DNA from: Gemmatimonas phototrophica
GTDB lineage: Bacteria; Gemmatimonadota; Gemmatimonadetes; Gemmatimonadales; Gemmatimonadaceae
Length of the DNA stretch: 64,000 bases
Direction: 5' to 3'
Assembly: GCA_945869195.1 (NCBI GenBank)
Contig: CAMBNV010000001.1
Span: 434,001 to 498,000 of the forward strand
A program made the position numbers and the translations under genes. Below are positions 27,104 through 36,901 of the stretch, piece by piece (position 1 is the first letter of the stretch; every line of letters begins with the position of its first letter). The notes beneath the pieces were generated by a model. That model was given only the letters and a program-made list of their open reading frames with translations, was not told where the DNA came from and did not search any database.

Positions 27104-29785
27104 CTACTGCGGAATCAATCCCGCCGAAAGCAGATTCACGAGCAGTCGCATCCCCCCAGGCACCCCCGCAGGAATCTGACGAAAGAGCGAGAGCGTCGTG
27201 TAGACGTATCGCCCTTTGCCGAGCGTCGCTTCGAGAATCGCGCCACGATTCGCTGGCTCGTCTGGGTCATTCATTGCGAGCGGCGTGCGGTAGCGCGAGT
27301 CGATCGTGCTCGGCATATACAGTCCCCGCTCCTGCACCCACGCCTGCCAGTCGGCCGCGGCGATCCGGTTGGGCCAGGTGAGCAGCGTGGACGCCGTGTC
27401 GAGAACCTGCACCGGCGCGTTTTCAAGGGTGACGCGCGCAGCCGGTCGGGTATGCGTCATCGGAAACGGCATCATCCCAGGTCGCATCATTTCAAACTGA
27501 CCGTACTGCACCACTAACGTCCCTCCCTGCCGTACCCATGCGAAGAGTCGCGCGTTCTGTGTCGCCAGCTCTGGTGTGACCTCGAACGCCCGCGGACCGA
27601 TCACGACGGTTGTGTACCGCGAGAGATCGACGAGCGGGAGTTCTGCCGCCGTGAGCACCGTCGTGGGTATCTCGAGTCCGCGCAATGCCGGCGCGACCGC
27701 ATCCGACACACCGGTGACATAGGCGACTGCGAGCGTCTTCGGCACCGTCACCGCGACCGCCTGCAGGTAGAGCGCCGACGAGCGATAGAGACGGATCGGA
27801 CGGATGTGCGGATAGTCGATAGTTCGGAATCCCTCGGTATACACCGTCCCTTCCGACGCCGCGCCAATCCCAAACTCATGACGTCCTACCGCGAGCGTGC
27901 CACGCAGGCGCACGAAGATCTCCTTGACCTCACCCGGCGCGAGCACGACACTGTCCGGCGCGCCTTCGACGCGCACCCCTGTCGGGAGCAGATACCCCAA
28001 GGCGAATCGTCGTTCGCGGGCGGTGTGCGACCGCAGTGTGAGTCGAATGCGACGGTCGATCGGATGCGCCGCGCGCACCCACTCGAGCCCGCGGTCAAGC
28101 TCGAGCGTCACCGGTGGCACGCCACCCGCCGGACGCCATTGTTCGCCGAGCACCGGGTCGGCCACCCGGTACCGCACTTCTCCGGCAGAGATGGTCGTGA
28201 TCGCCTGTCCAATCCCGATCGTTACCTGGGTATCGCTGAGCCGTCGTCCGTCTTCTGGGAGCGAGACGCTCGGCACGAGCGCGGCATCGGCCTGGTACGA
28301 GATGAGCGCTGTACCGTCGTCGGGTGAGCGGTTGTCGGCGAACATTGCACCGTCGCGCCCGCTAATCCACCACGGCCGTTGGTCGACGAGCCCGAGGAGA
28401 ATGAAGGCGAAGTGCGCGGAGCTGTCGGGGAGAATCTCGACCGGTGTGATCACGCCGCCACGCAACATCCCCGTCACGCGAATGCCGCGCACGACCACCG
28501 TGCCCACGCCGCGATTGTGTACCCTGACCGTCACTGGCATCGAGTCGGCAGAGGCAAGCAGCTCGCGCTCCGCTGTGACTTCGATCGTGACGCCGGCAGC
28601 CTCGAGGAGCGCGTGCCGTGCCCGCACGAGCAGGCGGTCAAGCGCGACGTCCAGGTCGAGGTCGGCCACCGCGCAGTCGAACGGCGGAAGGTCGGGCTGA
28701 TGCTCCATCCGCCGCGGGATGAGTCCGCAGCGCGGCGTTGCGTTGCGCGCGGCCTCGAGCTGGATCACGGCCTGCGCGATTGAATCCACGATCAGATGCG
28801 GTCGCCGGAGATCCACGTTCACCTCTGCCCAATCGAGTTGCCTCGCCGCGCGCGCGAGATACCCGCTTACTTCGGGGCGCAACGACGCCACACGCGCCAT
28901 GGTCGTATCGATGCCGTCGAAGATCGAGCGTTCCACACTCGCCGGCGTCGACTCGTTCACCCGGGTCCGCTCTCGCGTGAGCTGCGACATCGTTACGCCT
29001 CGGCGCTCGAGCCCACCCTGGCCCTGGGATCGGTGCATCGAACGGCTCGCCGCGGCGAGTTCGGCGGGACTGTGCCCGCTCACGGCATCGTACGCGCCCA
29101 CATTGAACGTCATCGTGGGCGCGACCGCGCGCGCCCAGGCGCCACGGTAGAACTTGGCCGGCACCCAGGCGCGCCCATGAAGCTCCACCGGGAAGCGCAC
29201 GGTGTCGCCTGCGACCTCGAACGCCTCGCGTGCGAGGATCCCACTCGCCTCGTGATGTCCGTGTCCGTCGGCGCGCGTGCCGCTCCAGACCGCGATCACC
29301 ACCTGCGGACGATAGGCGCGAATCACGCGGACCACGTCGGTGGCGAGCGCCTCGCGGTGCCAGTGCTGAAACGTCTCGTCGGCGTTCTTGGAGAATCCGA
29401 AATCGTAGGCGCGAGAGAAGAACTGCTGCGCACCGTCGAGCCGACGTGCGGCGAGTAGTTCTTCGGTGCGGATCGCGCCGAGGCCTTCCCCGAGATCGTT
29501 GCCGATCAGGTTTTGGCCGCCATCGCCACGTGTGAGTGAGAGGTAGGCCACATGCACGCGATGCTCGCGGGCAAGCCAGGCAAGGAGGTGCGTGTCCTCA
29601 TCGTCGGGGTGCGCACCGATCACGAGCACACGGCCAGTCACGGTGAGTCCACGCAGCGCCTGGTCTAACGCGACCGCGCCGCGTTCCTGCCCGAGGGCGG
29701 AGCGCGGCGCGACGGCCACCGTTGCAAGCGCCGCGAGCCCGAGTGAGCGGCGCAGCAGACGCTGGAGATTCAGGGGATCAGACAC
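27104..29785 (-). CDS. Exported PIG-L/LmbE family deacetylase with large C-terminal region
   Basis: 893 residues from GTG 29785, with a signal peptide (LGLAALATVAVAPRSALGQ). The N-terminal PIG-L domain carries the zinc motif AHPDDED near residue 46, the RGDGGQN loop and DGHGHHEASG. PIG-L enzymes remove N-acetyl groups from GlcNAc-containing glycans or small thiols such as the bacillithiol precursor. The remaining 600 residues look beta-rich and include a class I glutamine amidotransferase-like segment near the end (VVIGPRAF, GGTLVVQYG). The GTG lies within the sucA stop region, with an 8-base overlap (GTGTCTGA). Confidence 0.87.
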   Translation of the reverse strand: MSDPLNLQRLLRRSLGLAALATVAVAPRSALGQERGAVALDQALRGLTVTGRVLVIGAHPDDEDTHLLAWLAREHRVHVAYLSLTRGDGGQNLIGNDLGEGLGAIRTEELLAARRLDGAQQFFSRAYDFGFSKNADETFQHWHREALATDVVRVIRAYRPQVVIAVWSGTRADGHGHHEASGILAREAFEVAGDTVRFPVELHGRAWVPAKFYRGAWARAVAPTMTFNVGAYDAVSGHSPAELAAASRSMHRSQGQGGLERRGVTMSQLTRERTRVNESTPASVERSIFDGIDTTMARVASLRPEVSGYLARAARQLDWAEVNVDLRRPHLIVDSIAQAVIQLEAARNATPRCGLIPRRMEHQPDLPPFDCAVADLDLDVALDRLLVRARHALLEAAGVTIEVTAERELLASADSMPVTVRVHNRGVGTVVVRGIRVTGMLRGGVITPVEILPDSSAHFAFILLGLVDQRPWWISGRDGAMFADNRSPDDGTALISYQADAALVPSVSLPEDGRRLSDTQVTIGIGQAITTISAGEVRYRVADPVLGEQWRPAGGVPPVTLELDRGLEWVRAAHPIDRRIRLTLRSHTARERRFALGYLLPTGVRVEGAPDSVVLAPGEVKEIFVRLRGTLAVGRHEFGIGAASEGTVYTEGFRTIDYPHIRPIRLYRSSALYLQAVAVTVPKTLAVAYVTGVSDAVAPALRGLEIPTTVLTAAELPLVDLSRYTTVVIGPRAFEVTPELATQNARLFAWVRQGGTLVVQYGQFEMMRPGMMPFPMTHTRPAARVTLENAPVQVLDTASTLLTWPNRIAAADWQAWVQERGLYMPSTIDSRYRTPLAMNDPDEPANRGAILEATLGKGRYVYTTLSLFRQIPAGVPGGMRLLVNLLSAGLIPQ

Positions 29786-32612
29786 TGGAACGCGAGGAGC
29801 TCCCTGTGGTCTGGCGACGCGCCCCCATCGTGCGTGGCGGTGGCTGCAGTGCCTCTCCCACGACGCGCTCCTGCTCCGCCGCATGCTCCGCGGCATATCC
29901 CTCGGCGGTGCTCGCGCGCTCGGTGCGGCCGATGTACCGGATGATGAGCGCATTGCCGGCGGAGACGCGAAGTCGTGGCGCAACGAAGCTCCACGCACCC
30001 TGATTCTTCGGCTCCTCCTGCACCCACGCGACCTCATCGACCTCGGGGTACGAATCGACTACGGCCGCGATCATCGCGTGGGGCCACGGATAGAGCTCCT
30101 CCACGCGCACCACGGCGACCGAGTCGGGAATCCCCTGGGCCAACAGGTCGTAGTAAATCTTGCCGGTGCAGAAAATGAGGCGGCGGACCAGATCGGTCTT
30201 TGTGTCGCCGCGCGGGTCGTCAATCACCGGCTGGAACGTGCCCTGCGACAGATCGCCGAGGAACGACGACGCCTGCGCCAGACGCAACAGCGACTTGGGC
30301 TGCATGAGCACGAGTGGTCGACGCAGCGGAGCGAACGCCTGTCGGCGCAGGATGTGGAAGTACTGCGCCGGCGAACTCGGATACGCGACCCGGAGGTTGC
30401 CTTCGGCACAGAGCTGCAGGAAACGCTCGAGACGCGCGCTCGAATGCTCAGGACCCTGACCTTCGTAGCCGTGCGGAAGCAGCATCACGAGACCCGAGTC
30501 CTGCCCCCACTTGGCGCGGTCGGTCGCGATGAACTGGTCGATGATCGGCTGTGCGACATTCACGAAGTCGCCGAACTGCGCCTCCCAGAGCGTGAGCGTG
30601 TCGGTCGCGACGACGCTGAAGCCGTACTCGAACGCGAGTACAGCGGTCTCCGAGAGCGCGGAGTTGTAGATCTCGATGCGCGCCTCGACGCCGGGGAGGT
30701 TCGCGAGTGGCGTGTACTTGCGGCCATTCGTCACATCACTGAGCACCGCATGGCGGTGCGAGAAGGTGCCGCGCTCCACGTCCTGGCCAGAAAAGCGCAC
30801 GTGCCTGCCATTGGCGAGCACCGAGGCGAACGCCAGTGTCTCCGCATGTCCCCAGTCGATCCCGCCCGCGGGTCCGAGTGCGTCGCGGCGTCGCTCGAGC
30901 TGCTTGGCCAGGCGCGGGTGCGGGGTGAACTCCGCCGGATAGCTGAGTAGGGCAGCGTTCCAGCGAACGAGGTCCTCTTCGGCCACGGCCGGGGTGACGA
31001 CCGCGAGCACCTCGGGGGCAGGTACCGAGAGGCCGTCTGCGGCGTGGGCGGTGTGCGTCTCAGATTGCTCGAAAATCGTCTGGTAGTTGGCGGCGATCTC
31101 AGCGTCGAGCGCGTCGACTGTTTCTGCGGATACGAGACCCTCGGCGACGAGGCGGGCGCCCCAGACCTGTCGGGGCGTCGGATGCGCGCGCACGCGTTCG
31201 TAGAGTAGCGGCTGTGTGAAGTTCGGTTCGTCACCCTCATTGTGGCCCCAGCGGCGGTAGCCGACGAGATCAACTAGGAAGTCCTTCCCCCAGCGGGCCC
31301 GGTAGGCGACGGCGATTCGCATGGCGATGATGCATGCCTCGGCGTCGTCACCGTTGACATGGATGATCGGCATCTCAAACCCCTTCGCGACGTCGCTCGC
31401 ATAGCGAGTCGAGCGGGCGTCGGTGGGGTCGGTGGTGAACCCGACCTGATTGTTCACGATGATGTGCAGCGTGCCACCCACGCCGTAGGCCCGGAGGCGC
31501 GACAAGTTCATCGTCTCGGGGACGATGCCTTCGCCTGGGAATGCCGCGTCGCCGTGGATCACGATCGGCACCACGTCCTGCTCATGTCGCACGCTCGGGT
31601 CCTCAGCGCTGCGTTGGAGCGCGCGCGCACGACCCTGCAACACCGGGTTCACCACTTCGAGATGGCTTGGGTTGGGCACCAGAGAGACGACAATGTCGCC
31701 ACTCGGGGTGTGCCGGCTCCCGGTGTATCCGAGGTGATACTTCACGTCCCCGGTCGTCGCACCGGTCAGGTGGTCGTGCTTCCCATGGAACTCACTAAAG
31801 ATCTGCGGGGTGGGCTTACCAAGCACATGGTTCAGCACGTTCATACGGCCGCGATGCGCCATCGCGAGTGCCACATGCTTGGCGCCCACGGCGGCCGCGC
31901 GGTCGATCGCTGCATCGAGCATGACCACCAGCGCATCGGTGCCCTCCAGCGAGAACCGCTTGTAGCCGACGAAGGCACGGCCGAGGAAGCGCTCGAAGCC
32001 GTCGACCTCGGTGAGGCGACGGAGCACGGCTTTCTTCTCGTCAGCGCCGAGCGGCGCGGTGAGCTTCTCCTCAGTGAAGAGCTGCCTGAACCAGGCACGC
32101 TCCTCCTCGGAGCCGAGATGCGTGACCTCGACACCGAGGTTGGTGCAGTAGCGCTTCTTGAGGCGGACGGCGACGTCACGAGCGGTCGCGAGGTGCGGGA
32201 ACCCGAGTGAGGCGCCGGTCACCGTGTCGAGGTCGGCCTCGGTGATGCCGAAGAAGTCGAGCTTCAGCTCCGCGGCGCCCGGAGGCGGCGTGCCGAGCGG
32301 GTCGAGCTGCACGTCGAAGTGTCCGTATGTCCGGATCGCCGTGGTATAGCGCGCCGCGCCCGCGACCTTTCGGGCATAGTCCTCGTTGAGCGCGACAGCG
32401 GCCGTGGCGGCCCTCGCCGTGGCGGCGCTCTCCGGAGGCGGAACGCTGGGTTCGAGCGCCGGCGGGACGTGGCCCCCCGTAGCCTGCTCGGCGAATCGGA
32501 AGAACTGACGCCAGGACTCCTCAACGGAGGCCGGGTCCCGGCGATACGCCTCGAACTGTTCGGCGGCGTAGGCGTCGTTGAAGACGCTCGCGATCGGCTG
32601 CTGGGAGGACAT
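29778..32612 (-). CDS. sucA: 2-oxoglutarate dehydrogenase E1 component
   Basis: The 944-residue length matches the family. The N-terminal motif FNDAYAAEQFEAYRRDP binds the E2 core in other species. The thiamine diphosphate site is HGDAAFPGEGIVPETMNL, then VNNQVGFTTDP. The C-terminal transketolase-like domain has RFSGQDVERGTFSHRHAV and LPHGYEGQGPEHSSARLERFLQL. It decarboxylates 2-oxoglutarate in the TCA cycle and succinylates the lipoyl group of E2 (SucB). sucB and lpd are not in the window. The stop overlaps the PIG-L start, an odd partner for a TCA gene. Confidence 0.97.
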   Translation of the reverse strand: MSSQQPIASVFNDAYAAEQFEAYRRDPASVEESWRQFFRFAEQATGGHVPPALEPSVPPPESAATARAATAAVALNEDYARKVAGAARYTTAIRTYGHFDVQLDPLGTPPPGAAELKLDFFGITEADLDTVTGASLGFPHLATARDVAVRLKKRYCTNLGVEVTHLGSEEERAWFRQLFTEEKLTAPLGADEKKAVLRRLTEVDGFERFLGRAFVGYKRFSLEGTDALVVMLDAAIDRAAAVGAKHVALAMAHRGRMNVLNHVLGKPTPQIFSEFHGKHDHLTGATTGDVKYHLGYTGSRHTPSGDIVVSLVPNPSHLEVVNPVLQGRARALQRSAEDPSVRHEQDVVPIVIHGDAAFPGEGIVPETMNLSRLRAYGVGGTLHIIVNNQVGFTTDPTDARSTRYASDVAKGFEMPIIHVNGDDAEACIIAMRIAVAYRARWGKDFLVDLVGYRRWGHNEGDEPNFTQPLLYERVRAHPTPRQVWGARLVAEGLVSAETVDALDAEIAANYQTIFEQSETHTAHAADGLSVPAPEVLAVVTPAVAEEDLVRWNAALLSYPAEFTPHPRLAKQLERRRDALGPAGGIDWGHAETLAFASVLANGRHVRFSGQDVERGTFSHRHAVLSDVTNGRKYTPLANLPGVEARIEIYNSALSETAVLAFEYGFSVVATDTLTLWEAQFGDFVNVAQPIIDQFIATDRAKWGQDSGLVMLLPHGYEGQGPEHSSARLERFLQLCAEGNLRVAYPSSPAQYFHILRRQAFAPLRRPLVLMQPKSLLRLAQASSFLGDLSQGTFQPVIDDPRGDTKTDLVRRLIFCTGKIYYDLLAQGIPDSVAVVRVEELYPWPHAMIAAVVDSYPEVDEVAWVQEEPKNQGAWSFVAPRLRVSAGNALIIRYIGRTERASTAEGYAAEHAAEQERVVGEALQPPPRTMGARRQTTGSSSRSSV

Positions 32613-32621
32613 GCCCCCAAT

Positions 32622-34046
32622 CTAATGGTCGAACCCCACGATGGGATCAGCCGCGACGTCCGCCGCCACGAGCCGCACCGCGATCCCCCCATTGCTCGTC
32701 GCGAACACCTCGGTGAACGGCAACTTGGTCTGCGCGTCGAGGGCACGGTCGGCGCTCAGTAGCGCGACGCGCCACCCGTCGCACTTCTCGCGAGCGACCT
32801 GGCCGAAGCGAGCAAACAGATCGCGCAGCGGCTTCGCGTCACCGACCCGGACGCCGTAGGGCGGGTTCGCGATCAACAGACCGCGCGGCGACAGGGAGGC
32901 GGTCGGCGCATCACTCCCCGCCTGCGTCGCTGGCACCTCGAGCGCCGAGAGTGCAGCACAACGGAACTCGACGTCCCCCAGCACACCCATGCGCTTCGCA
33001 TTCGCCAGCGCATTCGCGATCGCACCCTCGTCGCGGTCCACGCCGACGATCGGCGCTGGAGCCTTGGGGAGTATCTCCTTCTTCGCCGTGAGTCGCGCGT
33101 CCGTCCAGACACGCTCCGGCGTCTCGGGCCACTGTTCGGCTGCGAAGGGTCGTGCGAGCCCCGGCGCGATGCGACGTGCGATCATCGCCGCTTCGATCGG
33201 GATCGTACCAGAACCGCACATCGGATCGACGAGCGGCATGTTCGGCTCCCATTCGGCGCCGAGGAGCATCGCCGCAGCGAGCGTCTCGCGGAGCGGCGCG
33301 CGACCCACCGCGAGACGGTAGCCGCGGCGGTGCAACAGTTCGCCCGACGCGTCAGCAGAGATCGTGCACTCGTCATGATCGAATCGCACCACGAAGAGCT
33401 GTGCGGGCAGACCGGTCGGAGGGTCGGTGGAACCGGACGCCTTCGCCACCGGGTTCGCACCCGACTTCGCCACCGGGTTCGCACCCGCCTTCGCCACCGC
33501 CTTCGCCACCGCTTTCGCCACCGCTTTCGCGACGCCCTTCGAGACGGCATTCGCCGGCGAGAGCGAGGCCGGCTTCACGACGGGGTTGAGATCCCCGATC
33601 ACGTCGGCCGGTTCGTCGCGATCGTCGTCCGGCTCGCGTCCGTCCTCGAACATCGCGCCCTTCACGCCGCGAATGATCGCCGCGGCCACGCGTTCGGCGA
33701 CCGCGTCGGAATGATAGAGCCGCGACTTCTTGCAGGTGACGCGCAGCCGGAACGGGGCGCCCGGAGGGAGGATCCGGCTCCATTCCACCTGACGTGCGGC
33801 CCGCTCGAGTTCATGGAAGGCCGTCGCGCGGAACTGCGCCAGGCGGACGATCACGCGGCTCGCGGTGCGGGTGCGCAGCTGGATGGAGGCGAGGCGCGGG
33901 GGATCGGCCTTGAACTCCACGCCGCCAGGTATCGCCTTGGCGTCGCTGAGCCCCAGCGTCGTGAGTTCGTGCGCGACGAGGGTCTCGAGCCCCGGCGCGG
34001 CGATGGCGAAGCAGTCGTACTTGGCGGCGGCACGGGGAGTGGTCAC
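32622..34046 (-). CDS. THUMP-domain 23S rRNA guanine-N2 methyltransferase, RlmL/TrmN-like
   Basis: 474 residues. Residues 1-110 hold a ferredoxin-like/THUMP RNA-binding region (YDCFAIAAPGLETLVAHEL, RTRTASRVIVRLAQF). The C-terminal Rossmann methyltransferase has DPMCGSGTIPIEAAMIARR (SAM-binding motif) and the catalytic NPPYGVRVGD. This is the RlmL N-terminal type that makes m2G on 23S rRNA or tRNA. Between THUMP and catalytic domain lies an Ala/Lys/Val repeat insert absent from family members I know, encoded by tandem DNA repeats. sucA starts nine bases after its stop. Confidence 0.9.
   Translation of the reverse strand: MTTPRAAAKYDCFAIAAPGLETLVAHELTTLGLSDAKAIPGGVEFKADPPRLASIQLRTRTASRVIVRLAQFRATAFHELERAARQVEWSRILPPGAPFRLRVTCKKSRLYHSDAVAERVAAAIIRGVKGAMFEDGREPDDDRDEPADVIGDLNPVVKPASLSPANAVSKGVAKAVAKAVAKAVAKAGANPVAKSGANPVAKASGSTDPPTGLPAQLFVVRFDHDECTISADASGELLHRRGYRLAVGRAPLRETLAAAMLLGAEWEPNMPLVDPMCGSGTIPIEAAMIARRIAPGLARPFAAEQWPETPERVWTDARLTAKKEILPKAPAPIVGVDRDEGAIANALANAKRMGVLGDVEFRCAALSALEVPATQAGSDAPTASLSPRGLLIANPPYGVRVGDAKPLRDLFARFGQVAREKCDGWRVALLSADRALDAQTKLPFTEVFATSNGGIAVRLVAADVAADPIVGFDH
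33441..33536 (-). repeat. In-frame 24-base and 12-base tandem repeats in the methyltransferase gene
   Basis: Two copies of a 24-base unit (33441-33464, 33465-33488) are followed by four near-identical 12-base units (33489, 33501, 33513, 33525). On the minus strand they encode AKSGANPV-type and AKAV-type repeats. All unit lengths are multiples of three, so copy-number changes would keep the frame. Confidence 0.93.
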
Positions 34047-34055
34047 CTAAGCAAT

Positions 34056-34709
34056 CTACGGCGCGACGGCCCTCTGACGCGCGATCAGGCCGCGACAGAC
34101 CAGGATCGTCGCGAGGATCGCGCCGTACAGCAGCGGCTCCTCTATGTCCTTCTTGACCGCCATCAGATAGTGGATCACGCCGAGGATCGGGACGACGTAC
34201 GTGAGTCGGTGCAGCGCGCGCCACCGCTTCCCCATTCGCGCGATCGACGCCCGCGTGCTCGTCAGGGCCAGCGGAACGAGGAGCACGAACCCGAGCATCC
34301 CGATGGTGATGAAGGGCCGCTTGGTGAGGTCCTTCCATACATCGGCCCAACCCACGTACTCGCTCACGAGGACCTGCACGTCGAGGAACGTCCACGTGAG
34401 CAGGTGCAGGCAGACGTACGAGAACGCGAAGAGTCCCAGCGTGCGGCGGTGCTTCGCGAGCCAGTTCCAACCCGTGAGGGTGCGCAGCGGTGTGATCGCG
34501 AGCGTCGCGAAGAGGAGCCGCAGCGTCCATTTGCCGAGCAGGTGCTCGCCTGCCTTGGTGGCATCGGAGCCGAGCCAGCTCGACCCGAGGAAGAGGTCGC
34601 TCAGCATCGCCGGTACGATCACGAGTGCCGGCAGGAGTGCCGCGACGAACAGAAGCGCGGCAAACCCGCGCGGCTGCTTCGCGATGCCGAAGTAGGGACG
34701 GGTGAGCAC
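34056..34709 (-). CDS. msrQ: MsrQ haem-binding membrane subunit of MsrPQ
   Basis: 217 residues from GTG 34709, with about six hydrophobic helices and the ferric-reductase-like pattern: HRRTLGLFAFSYVCLHLLTW and MGKRWRALHRLTYVVPILGVIHYL provide the His residues that bind haem. MsrQ passes quinol electrons to MsrP, which repairs methionine sulfoxide in periplasmic proteins. The start is one base after the msrP stop. The frame is open well upstream, but that part overlaps msrP and is not membrane-like. Confidence 0.92.
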   Translation of the reverse strand: MLTRPYFGIAKQPRGFAALLFVAALLPALVIVPAMLSDLFLGSSWLGSDATKAGEHLLGKWTLRLLFATLAITPLRTLTGWNWLAKHRRTLGLFAFSYVCLHLLTWTFLDVQVLVSEYVGWADVWKDLTKRPFITIGMLGFVLLVPLALTSTRASIARMGKRWRALHRLTYVVPILGVIHYLMAVKKDIEEPLLYGAILATILVCRGLIARQRAVAP

Positions 34710-34710
34710 C

Positions 34711-35655
34711 TCAGTAGTTGCGACGCAGATCCATCCCCGAGTAGAGCGACGCGACCTGCTCGGCGTAGCCATTGAACGGGAGCGTAGGGATGCGGCGAAA
34801 CTGTCCAATCCGGCGCTCCGTCGCCTGGCTCCACCGCGGGTGATCGACCTGCGGATTGACGTTGGCGTAGAAGCCGTATTCATCGCTCGCCGCGATGTTC
34901 CATGACGTCGCGGGCATCGCCGACGTGAGGCGGATCCGCACGATGCTCTTGATCCCCTTGAAGCCGTACTTCCACGGCACCACCAGACGCAGCGGTGCGC
35001 CATTCTGATTGGGCAGGTCCTTGCCGTAGACGCCCGTCACGAGGAGCGTGAGCGGGTGCATCGCCTCGTCGAGGCGAAGGCCTTCGTTGTACGGCCACTG
35101 CAGCACCGGGTACCGCTGGCCGGGCATCCGTGCCGGGTCCAGGAGCGTGGTGAACTCGACGTACTTGGCCGCACTCGTCGGCTGCGCGCGCCTGAGCACC
35201 TCCGCGAGCATGATGCCGCGCCAGGGGATCACCATCGACCACGCCTCCACGCAGCGCATCCGATAGATCCGATCCTCGACCTTGGACGGCTTAAGGAAGT
35301 CCTCGAGCTGGTACTGGCCTGGCTTCGCGACCAAGCCGTCGACCTTCACGGTCCAGGGGCGCGCCCTGAACTCCTGCGCGTTCAGGGCCGGATCGTCCTT
35401 CCCGGTGCCGAACTCGTAGAAGTTGTTGTAGCTCGTCACGTCCTCTTCCGGCGTGGCAGAGTCGGTCGGCTGCAGGCCGTACGGGGTACCGAGCGAACGT
35501 TGCTGCTGCGCCCCCGCAGATCGCGACGATACCGGGAGCGAGGCACCGCCAAGGAGGCCCGCCCCGATCAATCCGGCGGCGGTGAGAAACTGGCGGCGAT
35601 CGTGGTAGACGCCCTCGGGCGTGATTTCGCTAGACGTCAGGCCGTTGTTGGGCAT
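34711..35655 (-). CDS. msrP: MsrP periplasmic methionine sulfoxide reductase, molybdenum subunit
   Basis: 314 residues with a TAT leader ([20 protein letters not shown], Arg20-Arg21). The molybdenum-binding Cys is C135 in [15 protein letters not shown]. The sulfite oxidase-like fold is further marked by [23 protein letters not shown] and [12 protein letters not shown]. Together with MsrQ it reduces Met sulfoxide in envelope proteins, using quinol electrons rather than thioredoxin. It diverges from the DUF6526-like gene. Confidence 0.95.
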   Translation of the reverse strand: MPNNGLTSSEITPEGVYHDRRQFLTAAGLIGAGLLGGASLPVSSRSAGAQQQRSLGTPYGLQPTDSATPEEDVTSYNNFYEFGTGKDDPALNAQEFRARPWTVKVDGLVAKPGQYQLEDFLKPSKVEDRIYRMRCVEAWSMVIPWRGIMLAEVLRRAQPTSAAKYVEFTTLLDPARMPGQRYPVLQWPYNEGLRLDEAMHPLTLLVTGVYGKDLPNQNGAPLRLVVPWKYGFKGIKSIVRIRLTSAMPATSWNIAASDEYGFYANVNPQVDHPRWSQATERRIGQFRRIPTLPFNGYAEQVASLYSGMDLRRNY

Positions 35656-35760
35656 ACTGAAGGATATGCGGCCGCCCCCGAAACGGTACCTATCTATATT
35701 CCGATTACTCAGGGCGAACCATTCACCGTCGCTCAGCTCCCCTTCTTCCCTCTCTACTCA

Positions 35761-36198
35761 ATGCCCGAAAAGACCCAGAGCTTCGCCAAGCACAGGGCGT
35801 GGACCCCGATGTTCCACTACATCGCCGCGCCGATCACGCTCATCTGGTTCCTCCACCTGGCCAGGATCGCGATTACGGACCCGAGCCCCCTCAACGGCGG
35901 CAAGGCGGTCGTTGCCTTCGCCATCGCGGCCGGCGTGTTCGTCTCGCGGTTTATGGTGCTCACGGTCCAGACCCGTGTGATCCGCCTCGAGATGCGGCTC
36001 CGACTCAAGGAAATTCTCCCCACGACGCTGACCGCTCGCATCAACGACCTGACCGTGAGTCAGCTCGTGGGGCTCCGGTTCGCGAGTGACGCCGAGATGC
36101 CGGCGCTGGTGGAGCGCGTGCTCAAGGGGGAGTTCGCGACGCAGCGGGACATCAAAGCCGCGATCAAGGACTGGCAGCCCGACTTTCTGCGTGCCTGA
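35761..36198 (+). CDS. Small membrane protein, DUF6526-like
   Basis: 145 residues from ATG 35761. The start KTQSFAKHRAWTPMFHYIAAPI followed by a second hydrophobic helix near residues 47-68 resembles the DUF6526 family, whose members typically begin with a similar NHR-x2-PLYH motif. The C-terminal half is soluble, with LRLKEILPTTLTARINDLTVSQLVGLRFASDAEMP. The function is unknown. A TATATT element at 35695-35700 may be its -10 box. Longer upstream frames overlap msrP and are not gene-like. Confidence 0.7.
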   Translation: MPEKTQSFAKHRAWTPMFHYIAAPITLIWFLHLARIAITDPSPLNGGKAVVAFAIAAGVFVSRFMVLTVQTRVIRLEMRLRLKEILPTTLTARINDLTVSQLVGLRFASDAEMPALVERVLKGEFATQRDIKAAIKDWQPDFLRA

Positions 36199-36246
36199 CG
36201 TCTTCGTCACCGTGAGCGCCCGGCGGGGCTCACGGCGACGGCGGTC

Positions 36247-36741
36247 CTAGGTACCCAGTAACGCCTGGTGCCACGACTCCTGCGCCCGCCGTTCGAAGTG
36301 GGCACGGAAGTCGCCGGCGGTCGACACGGTCAGATCGAATACCGTCGTGTCGCCACTCACCTCGCGCCGCTGTGCCATCAACTCGAACTGCGAACGCACG
36401 CACCAGACCACCAGTCCGGTTGGGTCGCGGAAGTAGACGTTCCCGCCGCCGACCATGGTCGTGCCGATGCCTTCTTCGACCTTCTGTAACACTCGAAACA
36501 GCCCATCGATGGAGCAGCCCGAGGCACCGGACGCCCGCTCGTCTACCCCCACCACAAGGAAGTACTCGTCGCGGAACTCGCGCGCGCAGGTGAGAGCAGC
36601 CCCATGCGCGTTCCAGGTGAGCAGGTAGCCGTCGACCGCCGCCATCAGGCGCGGCTCATCGATTTCGTCGATCGGGGCTTGGGATGCGAACACCCAGACG
36701 CGGGCGTCGTCGGGCATCGTGTCGAATGGAACGAGTGGCAT
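36247..36741 (-). CDS. Unknown protein resembling the Bacteroidetes family misnamed ABC transporter ATPase
   Basis: 164 residues from ATG 36741, supported by AGGAG six bases upstream. It has no Walker motifs. The pattern MPDDARVWVFASQ, WNAHGAALTC, YFLVVGVDERASGASGCSIDG and a following helix matches my memory of a small soluble family in Bacteroidetes often labelled ABC transporter ATPase without evidence. The ASGCSID segment is the most conserved part and could hold a reactive Cys. The function is unknown. A TATCTT element lies 42 bases before the start. Confidence 0.6.
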   Translation of the reverse strand: MPLVPFDTMPDDARVWVFASQAPIDEIDEPRLMAAVDGYLLTWNAHGAALTCAREFRDEYFLVVGVDERASGASGCSIDGLFRVLQKVEEGIGTTMVGGGNVYFRDPTGLVVWCVRSQFELMAQRREVSGDTTVFDLTVSTAGDFRAHFERRAQESWHQALLGT

Positions 36742-36901
36742 GCGATCTCCTGAGACCAGTGGGCGGAACGCGCCCCGGCAGGAAGATAGTCGGCCGCGAC
36801 CGCTGTAGCCCACCGCGGCCCACCGCGGCCCCAGACCTACTCGCTCTGCGGCGCGCACGCATGCAGATTCGGTTCGTCTTCTGACCCGGAGTCTCCAAAC
36901 A

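Noticed and set aside
33330-34775. 481-codon forward frame opposite the methyltransferase and msrQ
   Set aside because: Arg/Glu/His-rich shadow of two well-supported minus-strand genes.
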